Shown: positions 43,640 through 52,841, counted from the stretch's first letter. The stretch: DNA of 60,231 bases from an uncultured Eubacteriales bacterium (GCA_948938605.1 CARAIG010000064.1:1-60231); one strand, 5' to 3'. Program-made: numbers and translations. The notes: generated by a model not told the origin, from the sequence alone.

Positions 43640-44950
43640 ATGAACTTATTCGGTACGGACGGAATACGCGGAACGTATGGCAGTACCTTAAATGACGGCA
43701 CTGCCTTTTTGCTAGGTAAAAGTTTGGCATTTTTGGGCGATTGTCCGATTGTCGTAATAGCGCGCGATACGCGGACTTCGGGGGAAAATTTATTTTCGGC
43801 TTTAACTCACGGCGTATATGCCGGCGGGGGAAACGTAATAAATTTAGGCATATTGCCTACCAATGCGGTGGGACATTTTGTGCGCAAATTGGGCGCCGAC
43901 TACGGCGTTATGATAACGGCAAGCCACAATCCGCCTGTCGACAACGGTCTTAAAGTATTTGACCGTTACGGGGTCAAAATGTGCGCTTCCAAGCAGGACG
44001 TAATATCAAAAATGATGACCAGTTTAAAGGAAGAAAAACTTACGGGCGGTAAAGTGTTCGAGCCGGTATTTTACGATATCGACAACATTTATTGCGAGGA
44101 CGTTTTGCGTCTTTTCGACGTCAATTTAAGCAGAATGAACATTGCGTTGGATTGTTGTTACGGTTCCGCTTACAAAGTTGCTCCCCTTGTATTTACAAAG
44201 ACGGGTGCAAACGTTTCGTCGTTTTGCAACAGTAAGCAAGGGGACAAAATAAACGTCGATTGCGGGGCAACTCACCCTGAGTACCTGCTTAAACATATGC
44301 AAAGCGGTAAGTATCACTTGGGCTTTTCTTTCGACGGCGACGCCGACCGTTTAACGGTTTACGAAGGTAATAAAATTGTGCCCAACAACAAGGTCTTTTA
44401 CGCAATAGCCAAGTATCTTAGCGCGCAAGGCAAACTTATGCACAATGCCGTTTGCGGAACGGTTTTAACAAACGGCGGACTCGAAGCAAGCCTTTTAAAA
44501 ATAGGCGTTGCTTTGGAGCGTACCGATGTGGGGGATACAAACGTATTTCAAGGTATGGTAAAGCAAGGACTTAATTTCGGCGGTGAAGAAAGCGGTCACT
44601 ACTTACTGTGTGACTACGCAACTACGTCCGACGCAATAATTAACGCGTTGTTTTTGTGCAAAATTTACAAGGAAGCAGGCAGTTTGCTTAAATATACGGC
44701 TGAATGTACCGACAGTCCGTCCCAATCGCTTAATATAGAAATTACTGCGGCAAATGCAAGTATTGCAACTCGGGACGGTTTAGACCTTGCGGCGGGGCGG
44801 ATAAAATCTCTTTATCCCGAATGCCGAATAGTACTGCGAAAAAGCGGTACCGAAAACAAAATCCGCGCGTATGTCGAAGGCAAACAAGCGGAAGAGGCAA
44901 TGGAACAAGTTGCCGCTACTTTTGCAAGTAAAAGTCCGCGATTAAATTGA
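43640..44950 (+). CDS. glmM: Phosphoglucosamine mutase
   Basis: 436 residues. Converts glucosamine-6-P to glucosamine-1-P for UDP-GlcNAc and peptidoglycan synthesis. Signatures: FGTDGIRG, phosphoserine loop TASHNPP, metal loop DGDADR, sugar-binding GEESGH, and the C-terminal phosphate loop RKSGTENKIRAYVEG, where most GlmM proteins have RxSGTExxIRVMVE. RBS ACGGAGG. Transcribed from beyond the repeat-rich region. Confidence 0.93.
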   Translation: MNLFGTDGIRGTYGSTLNDGTAFLLGKSLAFLGDCPIVVIARDTRTSGENLFSALTHGVYAGGGNVINLGILPTNAVGHFVRKLGADYGVMITASHNPPVDNGLKVFDRYGVKMCASKQDVISKMMTSLKEEKLTGGKVFEPVFYDIDNIYCEDVLRLFDVNLSRMNIALDCCYGSAYKVAPLVFTKTGANVSSFCNSKQGDKINVDCGATHPEYLLKHMQSGKYHLGFSFDGDADRLTVYEGNKIVPNNKVFYAIAKYLSAQGKLMHNAVCGTVLTNGGLEASLLKIGVALERTDVGDTNVFQGMVKQGLNFGGEESGHYLLCDYATTSDAIINALFLCKIYKEAGSLLKYTAECTDSPSQSLNIEITAANASIATRDGLDLAAGRIKSLYPECRIVLRKSGTENKIRAYVEGKQAEEAMEQVAATFASKSPRLN

Positions 44951-44975
44951 CATTAACGGCATAATGATTTACAAT
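44947..44975 (+). promoter_or_regulatory. Promoter of the CDF transporter, leaderless geometry
   Basis: Consensus TTGACA (44947-44952; it begins in the last two bases before the glmM stop codon), 17-base spacer, TACAAT (44970-44975); the ATG at 44983 lies 7 bases after the -10 with no RBS. Confidence 0.8.
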
Positions 44976-44982
44976 TAAATTT

Positions 44983-46173
44983 ATGACGAAACTGCTTTTA
45001 AAACTGTTTGTTCCTAACTATAAAGACGTAAATAGTCCGTCTGTGCGCGACAAGGTAGGTAAACTTGCGGGCGTGGTTTGTATAGTGCTTAACACTTTGC
45101 TTGCCGCGGCAAAAATAACCGCAGGAGCATTGTTCGGACTTATGTCGGTGCTTGCCGACGGTATAAACAATCTTACCGATTGCGGAAGCAATATTGTGTC
45201 GTTGGTAAGCATAAAACTTGCCGAACGTCCGGCAGATGCCGAGCACCCTTACGGACACCGTCGCGCCGAATACGTTGCAAGTATGATTGTGGCATTTATC
45301 GTATTGGTTGTGGCGTTTGAATTGGCAGTTGAAGGCATAACAGGTATAATAGACGTTTTTAAAGGTAAATCCGAACCGATTTCGTTTGAAATTTTAACCG
45401 TTGTAGCTCTTTCGGCGTCGGTTTTAATAAAACTGTGGATGTTTGCTTTTAACAAAATTTTGGCAAGGCGTTACAGTTTTGAATTGCTTAACGCAACCGC
45501 AGTAGACAGTATATCCGACGTCTGCGCAACAAGCGCAGTACTTATTGCGGTAATTGTGTCGCACTTTACGGGTTTTAATGCCGACGCATTTTTAGCCGTC
45601 GCGGTAGCGGTACTCATTGGATTTAGCGGTATCAAAATTTTAAAAGAAACTATGCGTCATTTGCTTGGCGAAGGTGCGGATGAAAAACTTGTACGCGAAG
45701 TTGTCAACCGCATCAAAATGTTTGACGGAGTGTTGGGAGTGCACGACATCAACGTACACAATTACGGACCCAACCATTATTACGCCAGCGCACACGTCGA
45801 AGTGGACTGTAACGTACCCGTAATGGACAGTCACGATATGATTGACCAAATAGAACGCGACTTTGCCGAAAACACCAACATTCGCATCGTGCTTCATATG
45901 GATCCCGTTGTAACTAACGATCCCGAATTGGATTTATATAAGGCGGAAGTCCGTCAAATAGTAAAAAATATGGACGGAACATTCGATATACACGATTTCC
46001 GTATGGTAAAGGGACCTACGCACACAAACCTTATTTTCGATGTGTCTATTCCGTTTGGAGCAAAAATGACCGAATCGCAAATTATGGGCGAAATACAAGC
46101 GGAAGTAAACAAACTGCACGAAAACGTGTATGTTGTGCCGACGGTGGAAAAGCAAGTAAGCAAGGGCGGATAG
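44983..46173 (+). CDS. Cation diffusion facilitator (CDF) family transporter
   Basis: 396 residues, six predicted membrane helices, an efflux antiporter for divalent metals such as zinc, manganese or iron. Metal-site motifs DGINNLTDCGSN in TM2 and ATAVDSISD in TM5; the signature HPYGHRRAEYVAS between TM2 and TM3. The C-terminal cytoplasmic part is longer than usual and looks like two successive metal-binding dimerisation domains (from ~215 and ~320). Probably translated from a leaderless mRNA. Confidence 0.93.
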   Translation: MTKLLLKLFVPNYKDVNSPSVRDKVGKLAGVVCIVLNTLLAAAKITAGALFGLMSVLADGINNLTDCGSNIVSLVSIKLAERPADAEHPYGHRRAEYVASMIVAFIVLVVAFELAVEGITGIIDVFKGKSEPISFEILTVVALSASVLIKLWMFAFNKILARRYSFELLNATAVDSISDVCATSAVLIAVIVSHFTGFNADAFLAVAVAVLIGFSGIKILKETMRHLLGEGADEKLVREVVNRIKMFDGVLGVHDINVHNYGPNHYYASAHVEVDCNVPVMDSHDMIDQIERDFAENTNIRIVLHMDPVVTNDPELDLYKAEVRQIVKNMDGTFDIHDFRMVKGPTHTNLIFDVSIPFGAKMTESQIMGEIQAEVNKLHENVYVVPTVEKQVSKGG

Positions 46174-46228
46174 AGCGTGCTTATACTACCGTTAATTTAA
46201 AATTTAATTACATTGGAGAATTTTACAA

Positions 46229-47059
46229 ATGAGCAAAGCAGACGAAATATTTATTTCAAATATGCGCGACATTATCGACAACGGCGTTGCAGATACCGAC
46301 CTTGCAGTACGTCCGCATTGGGAGGACGGAACCCCCGCGCACACGGTAAAAAAGTTTTGTATAGTCAACCGCTATAACCTTGCCGAGGAATTCCCCGCAA
46401 TTACGCTTAGACGTACCGCGTTTAAGTCTGCCGTTGACGAATTGTTGTGGATTTGGCAAAAAAAGAGCAACAACATTCACGACCTTAAAAGCCACATTTG
46501 GGACAGTTGGGCAGACGAAACGGGCAGTATAGGCAAAGCCTACGGCTACCAACTTGGAGTAAAGCATAAGTACAAGGAAGGAATGTTCGACCAAGTAGAC
46601 CGAGTGTTGTACGACCTTAAACACAATCCCGCAAGCCGTCGCATAATTACCAACATTTACGTTCATCAAGACCTTAGCGAAATGCACTTGTATCCTTGTG
46701 CGTATTCCGTTACGTTTAATGTTGCTAACGGCAAGTTAAACGCAATACTTAACCAACGCAGTAACGATATGGCGGTTGCAAACAACTGGAACGTAGTCCA
46801 ATACGCAGTGCTTGTGCATATGTTTGCGCAAGTGTCTAATTTAAAGGCGGGCGAACTTGTCCACGTAATTGCCGACGCACACATATACGACCGCCACATT
46901 CCGCAAGTGGAGCGTATGCTAAACGGGCAAACGCACCCTGCGCCCAAGTTTACAATCAACCCCGAAGTTAAAGACTTTTACAAGTTTACCGTAGACGACG
47001 TAAAACTTGAAGATTACGATTACGAGCCGTTTAACGAACGCTTTGAGGTAGCGATATGA
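46229..47059 (+). CDS. thyA: Thymidylate synthase
   Basis: 276 residues; methylates dUMP to dTMP using methylene-tetrahydrofolate. The catalytic Cys is in MHLYPCAYSVTF (instead of the common PPCH), followed by QRSNDMAVANNWNVVQYAVL and the C-terminal DYDYEPFNERFEVAI. IWDSWADETGSIGKAYGYQL is the usual dUMP/folate region. RBS GGAGAA. Overlaps folA by four bases (ATGA). Confidence 0.93.
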   Translation: MSKADEIFISNMRDIIDNGVADTDLAVRPHWEDGTPAHTVKKFCIVNRYNLAEEFPAITLRRTAFKSAVDELLWIWQKKSNNIHDLKSHIWDSWADETGSIGKAYGYQLGVKHKYKEGMFDQVDRVLYDLKHNPASRRIITNIYVHQDLSEMHLYPCAYSVTFNVANGKLNAILNQRSNDMAVANNWNVVQYAVLVHMFAQVSNLKAGELVHVIADAHIYDRHIPQVERMLNGQTHPAPKFTINPEVKDFYKFTVDDVKLEDYDYEPFNERFEVAI

Positions 47060-47547
47060 ATTTAATTGTAGTAGTAGACGAAAAATGGGGTATAGGTTGC
47101 AACAACGACTTGCTGTTCCGTTTAAAAAAAGATATGAAGTTTTTTCGCGAAACCACAACGGGCAAAGTAATTGTGGTGGGCGCAAACACGTTTGCAAGTT
47201 TTAAAAGCGGCGCATTGCCCAACCGTGTAAATATCGTACTCGATTCGTCGGGGGCGCAACATTCGGGAGCAGTTAGCGTGTCTACGTTGGACGAGTTGGA
47301 CAACGTGCTTGCAGGGTATCCTGCCGACGACGTTTATATATGCGGCGGAGCAAGTGTGTACAAACTTATGCTTAACAAATGCAAAACGGCGTATGTAACC
47401 AAAGTTCAAGCAGACGGACAAGCGCAGGTGTTTTTTCCTAACCTCGACGAACTGCCTAATTGGCAACTTGCTGAACAGTCGCCTATTACGGACGACGGGG
47501 ATTACAAAATATCTTTTTGCACTTACGTAAATACCGATTTGGCGTAA
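47056..47547 (+). CDS. folA: Dihydrofolate reductase
   Basis: 163 residues. Regenerates tetrahydrofolate from the dihydrofolate made by ThyA. Motifs: VVVDEKWGIGCNNDLLFRLKKD (folate site, acidic residue position), GKVIVVGANTFASF, and YICGGASVYKLMLNKC for NADPH. Coupled to thyA by an ATGA overlap, the common functional pair. Confidence 0.95.
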   Translation: MNLIVVVDEKWGIGCNNDLLFRLKKDMKFFRETTTGKVIVVGANTFASFKSGALPNRVNIVLDSSGAQHSGAVSVSTLDELDNVLAGYPADDVYICGGASVYKLMLNKCKTAYVTKVQADGQAQVFFPNLDELPNWQLAEQSPITDDGDYKISFCTYVNTDLA

Positions 47548-47618
47548 GTTTTATAAATGCAGTTTTTAAAACTGAGCGCAGATAAAATAAATTTTAAATA
47601 TAGCGCCTATTAATTTTA

Positions 47619-47647
47619 TTGATAAAAAGTGCAGTTTGTGGTATAAT
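47619..47647 (+). promoter_or_regulatory. Promoter before the MATE transporter
   Basis: TTGATA (47619-47624), 17 bases, TATAAT (47642-47647). Confidence 0.78.
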
Positions 47648-47669
47648 TAAATAAATCAAATAACATACG

Positions 47670-47696
47670 GTTGTCGAGTTTCGGCAACTTTTTTTG
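47670..47696 (+). terminator. Intrinsic terminator inside the MATE leader
   Basis: 7-bp stem GTTGTCG / CGGCAAC with loop AGTTT followed by a run of T. It lies downstream of the promoter at 47642 and upstream of the gene at 47761, so it can either end thyA-folA transcripts or attenuate the MATE gene. Confidence 0.68.
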
Positions 47697-47760
47697 TGGG
47701 TTAATATTAAATTGTTTGTTTCAAACGTTTAATTGTTACTAGTGTTTAAGGAGTAAAGTT

Positions 47761-49314
47761 TTGACGGAAGATAAAGAAATTACGGTTGAACAAAACAGCG
47801 GACTTCAATCGGATAAAATGCGCAATACTAAAATAGGCAAGTTGTTGTTGACTATGAGTTTGCCTGCCATATTTTCTATGTTGGTGCAAGCGTTATACAA
47901 CATTGTCGACTCGCTGTTTTTAACGGGTATCGATTACTCGGTTAAAGGTTATTTAGGGTCGAATATAGGGGGCGACTCATTCCTTGCCGTAAGCATTGTA
48001 ATGCCGATGACTATGTTGGTTGTTGCAGTTGGCATAGGCATAGGAGTAGGCGCAAACGCATACGTTGCAAGGAAACTCGGCGAAGGCAATCAGCAAAACG
48101 CCAACAAGTGCGCCAAGACGGCGGTGATAATGGCACTTTGCGCTTGGGCTGTTATGATAATACTTGCGTTTACCGTTTCGCGTCCGTTTGTCGAAGCGTT
48201 TGTAAACCCTAAAAACGCAACCGACGTCGATTACGTAGTAAAACAAGGCACATTGTATTTAACAATATATCTGGCGTTGTCCGGCGGAGTAATTATAGAC
48301 ATTACCCTTGCGCGCATTTTGCAAGCAACAGGTAATATGAAGATACCTATGATTACCCAACTTGTAGGCGCGCTTACGAATATTGCATTGGACGCATTGT
48401 TCATTATGGCGTTTAAATGGGGCGTATTGGGTGCAATATTGGCAACGGTAATAGGTCAATGGGCGGCTGCTGCAATCGACTTGATTGTGTTTTTTACCAA
48501 AAAGCAAGACGTGTCCATTTCTCTTAAAGGGTTTAAGCCAAGCAAACACTACTTTGCCCGTATTGCAAAAATAGGCGCACCGGCGCTTATTATGAACGCA
48601 ATGGGTTCGGTAATTACAATTATAATGAACGTAATGCTTACAGGTTACGACAACGGCATAGCAGTGCTGTCGGCGTACTTTAAAGTGCAGTCGTTTGTGT
48701 TTATGCCCGTTTTCGGACTTATGCAAGGCACAATGCCGATACTCAGTTACAACTACGGCGCAAACGAAAAAAAGCGTTTTAACGACACTTTCAAACTGGC
48801 GTTATTTATTGCCTTGGGCGTAATGGCGGTGGGGACGCTTTTGTTCCAGCTTTGCCCAGAACTGTTAATGTCTATTTTTAAAAGCAAACCGTCCGCAGAT
48901 GCTACTGCCGAACAACTTGCCGAGCTGGAAGCAAAAAACGCCGTTTTCGTTACGGAGGGCGCATATGCGTTTAGGTGCATTAGCATTGCGTTTATCCCTG
49001 CGGCGTTTAGCGTGTTGATTATCAATATGTTGCAGTCCATTAACTGTCCTGTGTCCAGTTTGCTTATGAGTTTGTCGCGTCAGTTGATTTTCCTTATTCC
49101 GTCTGCAATACTGTTCAACTATCTGTGGCAAATGAACGGAATTTGGTTTTGTTATCCGTTTGCCGAGATACTTGCGGTAATTGTTTATTCGCCGTTTGCT
49201 TTGCGCGACTACAAAAAGCAATTTAAGTACAAAGCGCAGCAGTACGAACAGCATTTGTTGGGCGATACGGCCGAGCCTGTCGAAACGCCGATTGAAACAA
49301 CAAACAATAATTAG
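47761..49314 (+). CDS. MATE-family efflux transporter
   Basis: 517 residues, twelve predicted membrane helices in two pseudo-repeats (LLLTMSLPAIFSMLVQALYNIVDS begins repeat 1; APALIMNAMGSVITI begins repeat 2). MATE proteins export drugs or cationic metabolites in exchange for Na+ or H+. The initiation codon is TTG with RBS AAGGAG. A long hydrophilic loop with SADATAEQLAELEAKNAVF lies between helices in the C-terminal half, and the tail is Gln/Thr-rich. Confidence 0.93.
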   Translation: MTEDKEITVEQNSGLQSDKMRNTKIGKLLLTMSLPAIFSMLVQALYNIVDSLFLTGIDYSVKGYLGSNIGGDSFLAVSIVMPMTMLVVAVGIGIGVGANAYVARKLGEGNQQNANKCAKTAVIMALCAWAVMIILAFTVSRPFVEAFVNPKNATDVDYVVKQGTLYLTIYLALSGGVIIDITLARILQATGNMKIPMITQLVGALTNIALDALFIMAFKWGVLGAILATVIGQWAAAAIDLIVFFTKKQDVSISLKGFKPSKHYFARIAKIGAPALIMNAMGSVITIIMNVMLTGYDNGIAVLSAYFKVQSFVFMPVFGLMQGTMPILSYNYGANEKKRFNDTFKLALFIALGVMAVGTLLFQLCPELLMSIFKSKPSADATAEQLAELEAKNAVFVTEGAYAFRCISIAFIPAAFSVLIINMLQSINCPVSSLLMSLSRQLIFLIPSAILFNYLWQMNGIWFCYPFAEILAVIVYSPFALRDYKKQFKYKAQQYEQHLLGDTAEPVETPIETTNNN

Positions 49315-49339
49315 AATTACAAATATCAAAGCGTGTCTG

Positions 49340-49372
49340 TGCACCCCAAAAGTCAAACACTTTTGGGGTGCA
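49340..49372 (+). terminator. Strong hairpin after the MATE gene
   Basis: Perfect 14-bp stem TGCACCCCAAAAGT / ACTTTTGGGGTGCA, loop CAAAC. There is no T tract behind it, so termination is likely but not certain. Confidence 0.6.
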
Positions 49373-49589
49373 TATAACTTTGCAGTAATGACGTTTAAAT
49401 CTATTTACAAGTTTAATGCGCTTAATTATTGGGTTGTTCGTTTAAATATAACTGTTGCGTCTTAAAAAATTTTACGATATTTTAAAAACGCAACTTAAAG
49501 TTTACATAAAGAAACTTAAAAGCGGTGGTATTTTTTGTCTTAGGGGTGTATAATCAACCTAATCAATATTGTAAGGGAGTACAATAAAA

Positions 49590-50417
49590 ATGACTTTTGG
49601 CGATAAACTTGCAAAACTACGCAGGGAAAACAACTACACGCAGGAACAGTTTGCTGACATTTTAAACGTGTCAAGACAGTCCGTAAGTAAATGGGAAAGC
49701 AATATTGCCTACCCCGAAACGGACAAGTTGGTAAAAATATGCGAATTGTTTAACTGTTCGTCCGATTATCTTTTGTTGGACGCAGACGGCGTTAAACCGC
49801 AGCAGAATGACGGGCAAACCGCTCAAACGCAAAAGCAAGAGCAAACGTACAATTTGGAAATTACCGTACCCAAAATTAAGGAGCGCAAAAGCAAGCGTAC
49901 GCTTTGGGGTATGCCGTTGTGGCACGTGGCTAAAAACGCCCGTGGAATTATTGCCGTAGGCGTAAAGGCGCAAGGCATTGTAGCAGTAGGCGTGCGTTCA
50001 TTAGGGGTTGTGTCGTTTGGGGTGTTGTCCGTAGGTTTGTTGTCTTGCGGAACGCTGTCGCTTGGGGTACTTTTTGCTGTGGGAGTGTTTGCGGCGGCGC
50101 TGTTTAGCGTCGGTTCGATTGCGGCGGGCATCTTTGCAATAGGCGCAATAAGTTTCGGCGTGTTTTCGTTGGGAGCGGTAGCGATAGGCGACGTATCTGT
50201 CGGTGCGCTTGCAATAGGCAGACATTTGGCATTGGGCGACCGCGCTTATGCTTTGATTGCAGTAGGCGGACACGAAGCCGAGGGCGAATTGTTCAGTCAC
50301 GTTGGGCGCGTAACCGACGAAGTGCGGCAAAGCGTTAAAACTCTCATTGACGAGCAAGTTCCCGTTTATTTAAAATGGGCGGCATCATTGTTTAAATCAA
50401 TGCTGTCTATAAAGTAG
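49590..50417 (+). CDS. HTH regulator with a glycine pentad-repeat domain
   Basis: 275 residues. Residues 1-65 are an Xre-type HTH (YTQEQFADILNVSRQSVSKWE). After a Gln/Lys-rich linker, residues ~119-226 consist of about twenty five-residue units of the form G-hydrophobic-hydrophobic-[AS]-hydrophobic (GIVAV GVRSL GVVSF GVLSV). The units are strictly periodic except near GVFAAALFSV. A C-terminal ~45 residues follow. The repeat could be a membrane-associated or beta-solenoid domain (inference); similar HTH-plus-repeat proteins occur in Clostridia, function unknown. RBS AAGGGAG; a -10-like TATAAT lies ~40 bases before the start. Confidence 0.87.
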   Translation: MTFGDKLAKLRRENNYTQEQFADILNVSRQSVSKWESNIAYPETDKLVKICELFNCSSDYLLLDADGVKPQQNDGQTAQTQKQEQTYNLEITVPKIKERKSKRTLWGMPLWHVAKNARGIIAVGVKAQGIVAVGVRSLGVVSFGVLSVGLLSCGTLSLGVLFAVGVFAAALFSVGSIAAGIFAIGAISFGVFSLGAVAIGDVSVGALAIGRHLALGDRAYALIAVGGHEAEGELFSHVGRVTDEVRQSVKTLIDEQVPVYLKWAASLFKSMLSIK

Positions 50418-50462
50418 CGAAGGAAAATTTGACGGAATAAACAATGACCTATTTAAATTTTG

Positions 50463-50506
50463 AACGGCTTTTATCTGCGTACTAAATGCAGTAAAAGTCG
50501 TTTTTT
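50463..50506 (+). terminator. Intrinsic terminator
   Basis: Imperfect stem AACGGCTTTTATCTGC / GCAGTAAAAGTCGTT followed by TTTT. Confidence 0.75.
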
Positions 50507-50701
50507 GCTAATTGGACACAAATTCGCTGTTTGTGGGTAACAGTTGCGACAAATATATGGTACAATTAAAACGCAAACGGAAAACCGTACGGCATGGCAT
50601 TTAAGGACTTTTGCTAACCGTTATTTGCAGTGCTTTTGCTAACTGCTTTGTATTGCGCGATTTGCAATTTTACAAACACATTGTTATGGTGAGGTATAAA
50701 T

Positions 50702-51238
50702 ATGGATATGTTAAAAATAGGCAATTTTCTTGCCGATCTTCGCAAAGAACACAATCTTACGCAAGAACAACTCGGCGACGAATTGGGAGTAACAAACAAA
50801 ACTGTTTCGCGTTGGGAAACGGGCACGTATCTGCCGCCTGTCGAAATGTTACAGATGTTGAGCGACAAATACAACGTTACAATAAACGAAATTTTATCGG
50901 GCGAACGGTTAACTTCTGCCGAACAGTACAAACAGCAAGCGGAAAGCAATATAAAAACCGCATTGGACAAAAGCGTGTTTTCTCTTAAAGACAAAAAAAA
51001 TTATTTTAGCAAAAAATGGCTAAAAGACCATTGCGCCGAACTTGTAATAGAAATAATTGTTTTAATTGCAATGGCAGTTGTAGTATCTATATTTTGGACG
51101 GCGTACTCGTCATTGGTGGCCGTTGCGGCAATAGCGTGGTCTTTTATTACAAATAACCGTAAAATGTCGTATGTGGAAGGTAAACTTTATGACGAAGGAC
51201 TAAAACATTCGCAAGAGGAAAATAATGAAAAACATTAA
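50702..51238 (+). CDS. Xre-family HTH regulator with membrane helices
   Basis: 178 residues. Residues ~1-62 are a cro/C1 HTH (LTQEQLGDELGVTNKTVSRWETG). A linker is followed by two closely spaced membrane helices (~115-150, VIEIIVLIAMAVVVSIFW and LVAVAAIAWSFI) and a short charged tail. A membrane-tethered sensor-regulator is plausible. The start at 50702 has GAGG upstream. Confidence 0.87.
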   Translation: MDMLKIGNFLADLRKEHNLTQEQLGDELGVTNKTVSRWETGTYLPPVEMLQMLSDKYNVTINEILSGERLTSAEQYKQQAESNIKTALDKSVFSLKDKKNYFSKKWLKDHCAELVIEIIVLIAMAVVVSIFWTAYSSLVAVAAIAWSFITNNRKMSYVEGKLYDEGLKHSQEENNEKH

Positions 51239-51245
51239 AATGACA

Positions 51246-51277
51246 AAACGCTCCATTAAAATATTAACGGGGCGTTT
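51246..51277. terminator. Hairpin between convergent genes
   Basis: 9-bp stem AAACGCTCC / GGGGCGTTT (one G-T pair), just after the HTH gene stop and before the stop of the minus-strand gene at 51305. Confidence 0.55.
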
Positions 51278-51304
51278 ACTGTGTGTGTGAATTATAATTT
51301 AAAA

Positions 51305-51553
51305 TTATCCTTGCAAGCCGTTGGCTTGGCGAACCATATTTTCGATTACAACGTCGTACACTTCGCCGAGCGAAGCGCAGTATTCCAGCACTTTCCAAGG
51401 AGTGTTGGTGTGAAAGTGGATTTTAATCAATTCGTCGTCGCCTACAACCAGCAAACAGTCCCCTTCGATATTTTCGTTGATGTACTTAATAATTTTTTCA
51501 TCGCTTAAATTTTTGCCTTCTACTAACAGTTGTGTATCGTATGTGTATTCCAT
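51305..51553 (-). CDS. Stand-alone FakA/YloV-like middle domain
   Basis: 82 residues. The sequence YDTQLLVEGKN ... GDCLLVVGDDELIKIHFHT and then PWKVLEYCASLGEVYDVVIENM matches the central domain of the fatty-acid kinase FakA (YloV/DhaL family), where it follows the DAK nucleotide-binding domain. Here only this piece exists, with its own RBS (AAGGAG) and ATG, so it is a complete small gene. No kinase or DegV-type fatty-acid-binding partner lies next to it. A regulatory or binding role is possible; catalysis alone is not. Confidence 0.8.
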   Translation of the reverse strand: MEYTYDTQLLVEGKNLSDEKIIKYINENIEGDCLLVVGDDELIKIHFHTNTPWKVLEYCASLGEVYDVVIENMVRQANGLQG

Positions 51554-51593
51554 AGTTAAAAACTCCTTTGCTAAATTTACATAAATATTAACA

Positions 51594-51624
51594 AAAACCG
51601 CTTACCTTGTCAATAAGCGGTTTT
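51594..51624. terminator. Intrinsic terminator after the DUF362 gene
   Basis: 11-bp stem AAAACCGCTTA / TAAGCGGTTTT, with T tracts on both strands, just beyond the minus-strand stop at 51642. Confidence 0.82.
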
Positions 51625-51641
51625 AATATGCTTTACAAAAT

Positions 51642-52763
51642 TTATTTGTCTTCTATGACAATCAGTTCGTATTTGTCGGTACCGATGCCCATTTTAATTG
51701 CTTGGGTAATTTGCGAACGCCAGTCGGTATTGGGGTGTGCGTCTGCAAAACAATCGTGTGTGTGGTTGTGTACGTCGCCCAATGCGCTGTTATGGTTTAC
51801 GGGTTGCTTTAAGCACAAGTCTGCCGAAGCTACGTCTACGGCTACGGGGTCGAAACTGCACAGCATTCCTACATTGGGTATAATGGGTACGTCGTTTTCA
51901 CCGTGGCAGTCGCAGTTGGGGGATACGTCCATAATGATATTGATATGGAAAGCGGGGCGATCCTTAATGGCAGCCGCCGCGTATTCGCTTATTTTTTTGT
52001 TCAGTATTTCTTCGGCGTTGCCTTCAAGGAAATGTATTGTCTTTTTGGGGCAAGCGCCTACGCAGCGTCCGCAGCCCACGCATTTGCTGTGGTCAACGCG
52101 TGCTTTGTCGTTTTGCTGCAAAGTCACTGCCGAATATGCGCATTGGGTGGTGCAAATTCCGCATCCTATGCAGCCGTCTTGGTTAACTTGCGGTTTGCTT
52201 CCCGAATGCTGATCCTTTTTGCCCGCAATGCTTGCTGCGCCCATACCGAGATTTTTAAGGCAGCCGCCAAAGCCCGCCATTTCGTGTCCTTTAAAGTGGG
52301 ATAGCGCAATTATAACGTCGGCATCACGGAAAGCGCGTCCGATGTATGCGTTTTGTACAAGTTCGCCGTTGATAGGCACAATTTCTTCGTCGTCGCCCTT
52401 TAATCCGTCGCCGATAATTACGTGGCAACCCGTTGTCATACTGTTAAAACCGTCTATTTCGGCAGCGTACAAGTGGTCTAACGCGTTATGCCTTAGCCCT
52501 GTGTACATTGTATTGCTGTCGGTAAGGTAGGGCTTGCCGCCTAGCTTTTTTACTACGTCCGCAACCGCTTTGGGAAATTGCGGTCTTAAATACGCTAAGT
52601 TGCCCGGTTCGCCGAAGTGCATTTTGATGGCCACGTATTTGTCTTTTAAATCTAGTTTTTCAATGCCCGCTTTTGTAATTAAGTTTGCCAACTTTTGCGC
52701 AAGATTCATTCCGCCGGCAACGGTACGCATATCGCAAAAATATACTTTGGATTTTTGTTGCAT
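51642..52763 (-). CDS. DUF362 protein with two 4Fe-4S clusters
   Basis: 373 residues. The DUF362 part surrounds a bacterial dicluster ferredoxin domain (~190-250) with CIGCGICTTQCAYSA and CVGCGRCVGACPKK, each with Cx2Cx2Cx3C ligands. DUF362 signatures include KMHFGEPGN, DSNTMYTG and FKGHEMAGFGG. Electron-transfer or maturation role in anaerobes is assumed for the family, not demonstrated here. RBS AAGGAG 9 bases before the ATG. Confidence 0.92.
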   Translation of the reverse strand: MQQKSKVYFCDMRTVAGGMNLAQKLANLITKAGIEKLDLKDKYVAIKMHFGEPGNLAYLRPQFPKAVADVVKKLGGKPYLTDSNTMYTGLRHNALDHLYAAEIDGFNSMTTGCHVIIGDGLKGDDEEIVPINGELVQNAYIGRAFRDADVIIALSHFKGHEMAGFGGCLKNLGMGAASIAGKKDQHSGSKPQVNQDGCIGCGICTTQCAYSAVTLQQNDKARVDHSKCVGCGRCVGACPKKTIHFLEGNAEEILNKKISEYAAAAIKDRPAFHINIIMDVSPNCDCHGENDVPIIPNVGMLCSFDPVAVDVASADLCLKQPVNHNSALGDVHNHTHDCFADAHPNTDWRSQITQAIKMGIGTDKYELIVIEDK

Positions 52764-52841
52764 AATCGTCGTTTACTCCTTATAGCATTATTATTCAGTA
52801 TAAAGTAAAACGTCCGATTTGTCAATGTTTTAATTTGAGTG

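Noticed and set aside
47648..47760. Known riboswitch in the MATE leader
   Set aside because: Only ~20 bases lie between the predicted start and the terminator; no aptamer consensus I know fits.
51607..52212. Plus-strand open frame of 201 codons opposite the DUF362 gene
   Set aside because: Shadow of a well-supported ferredoxin-domain gene.
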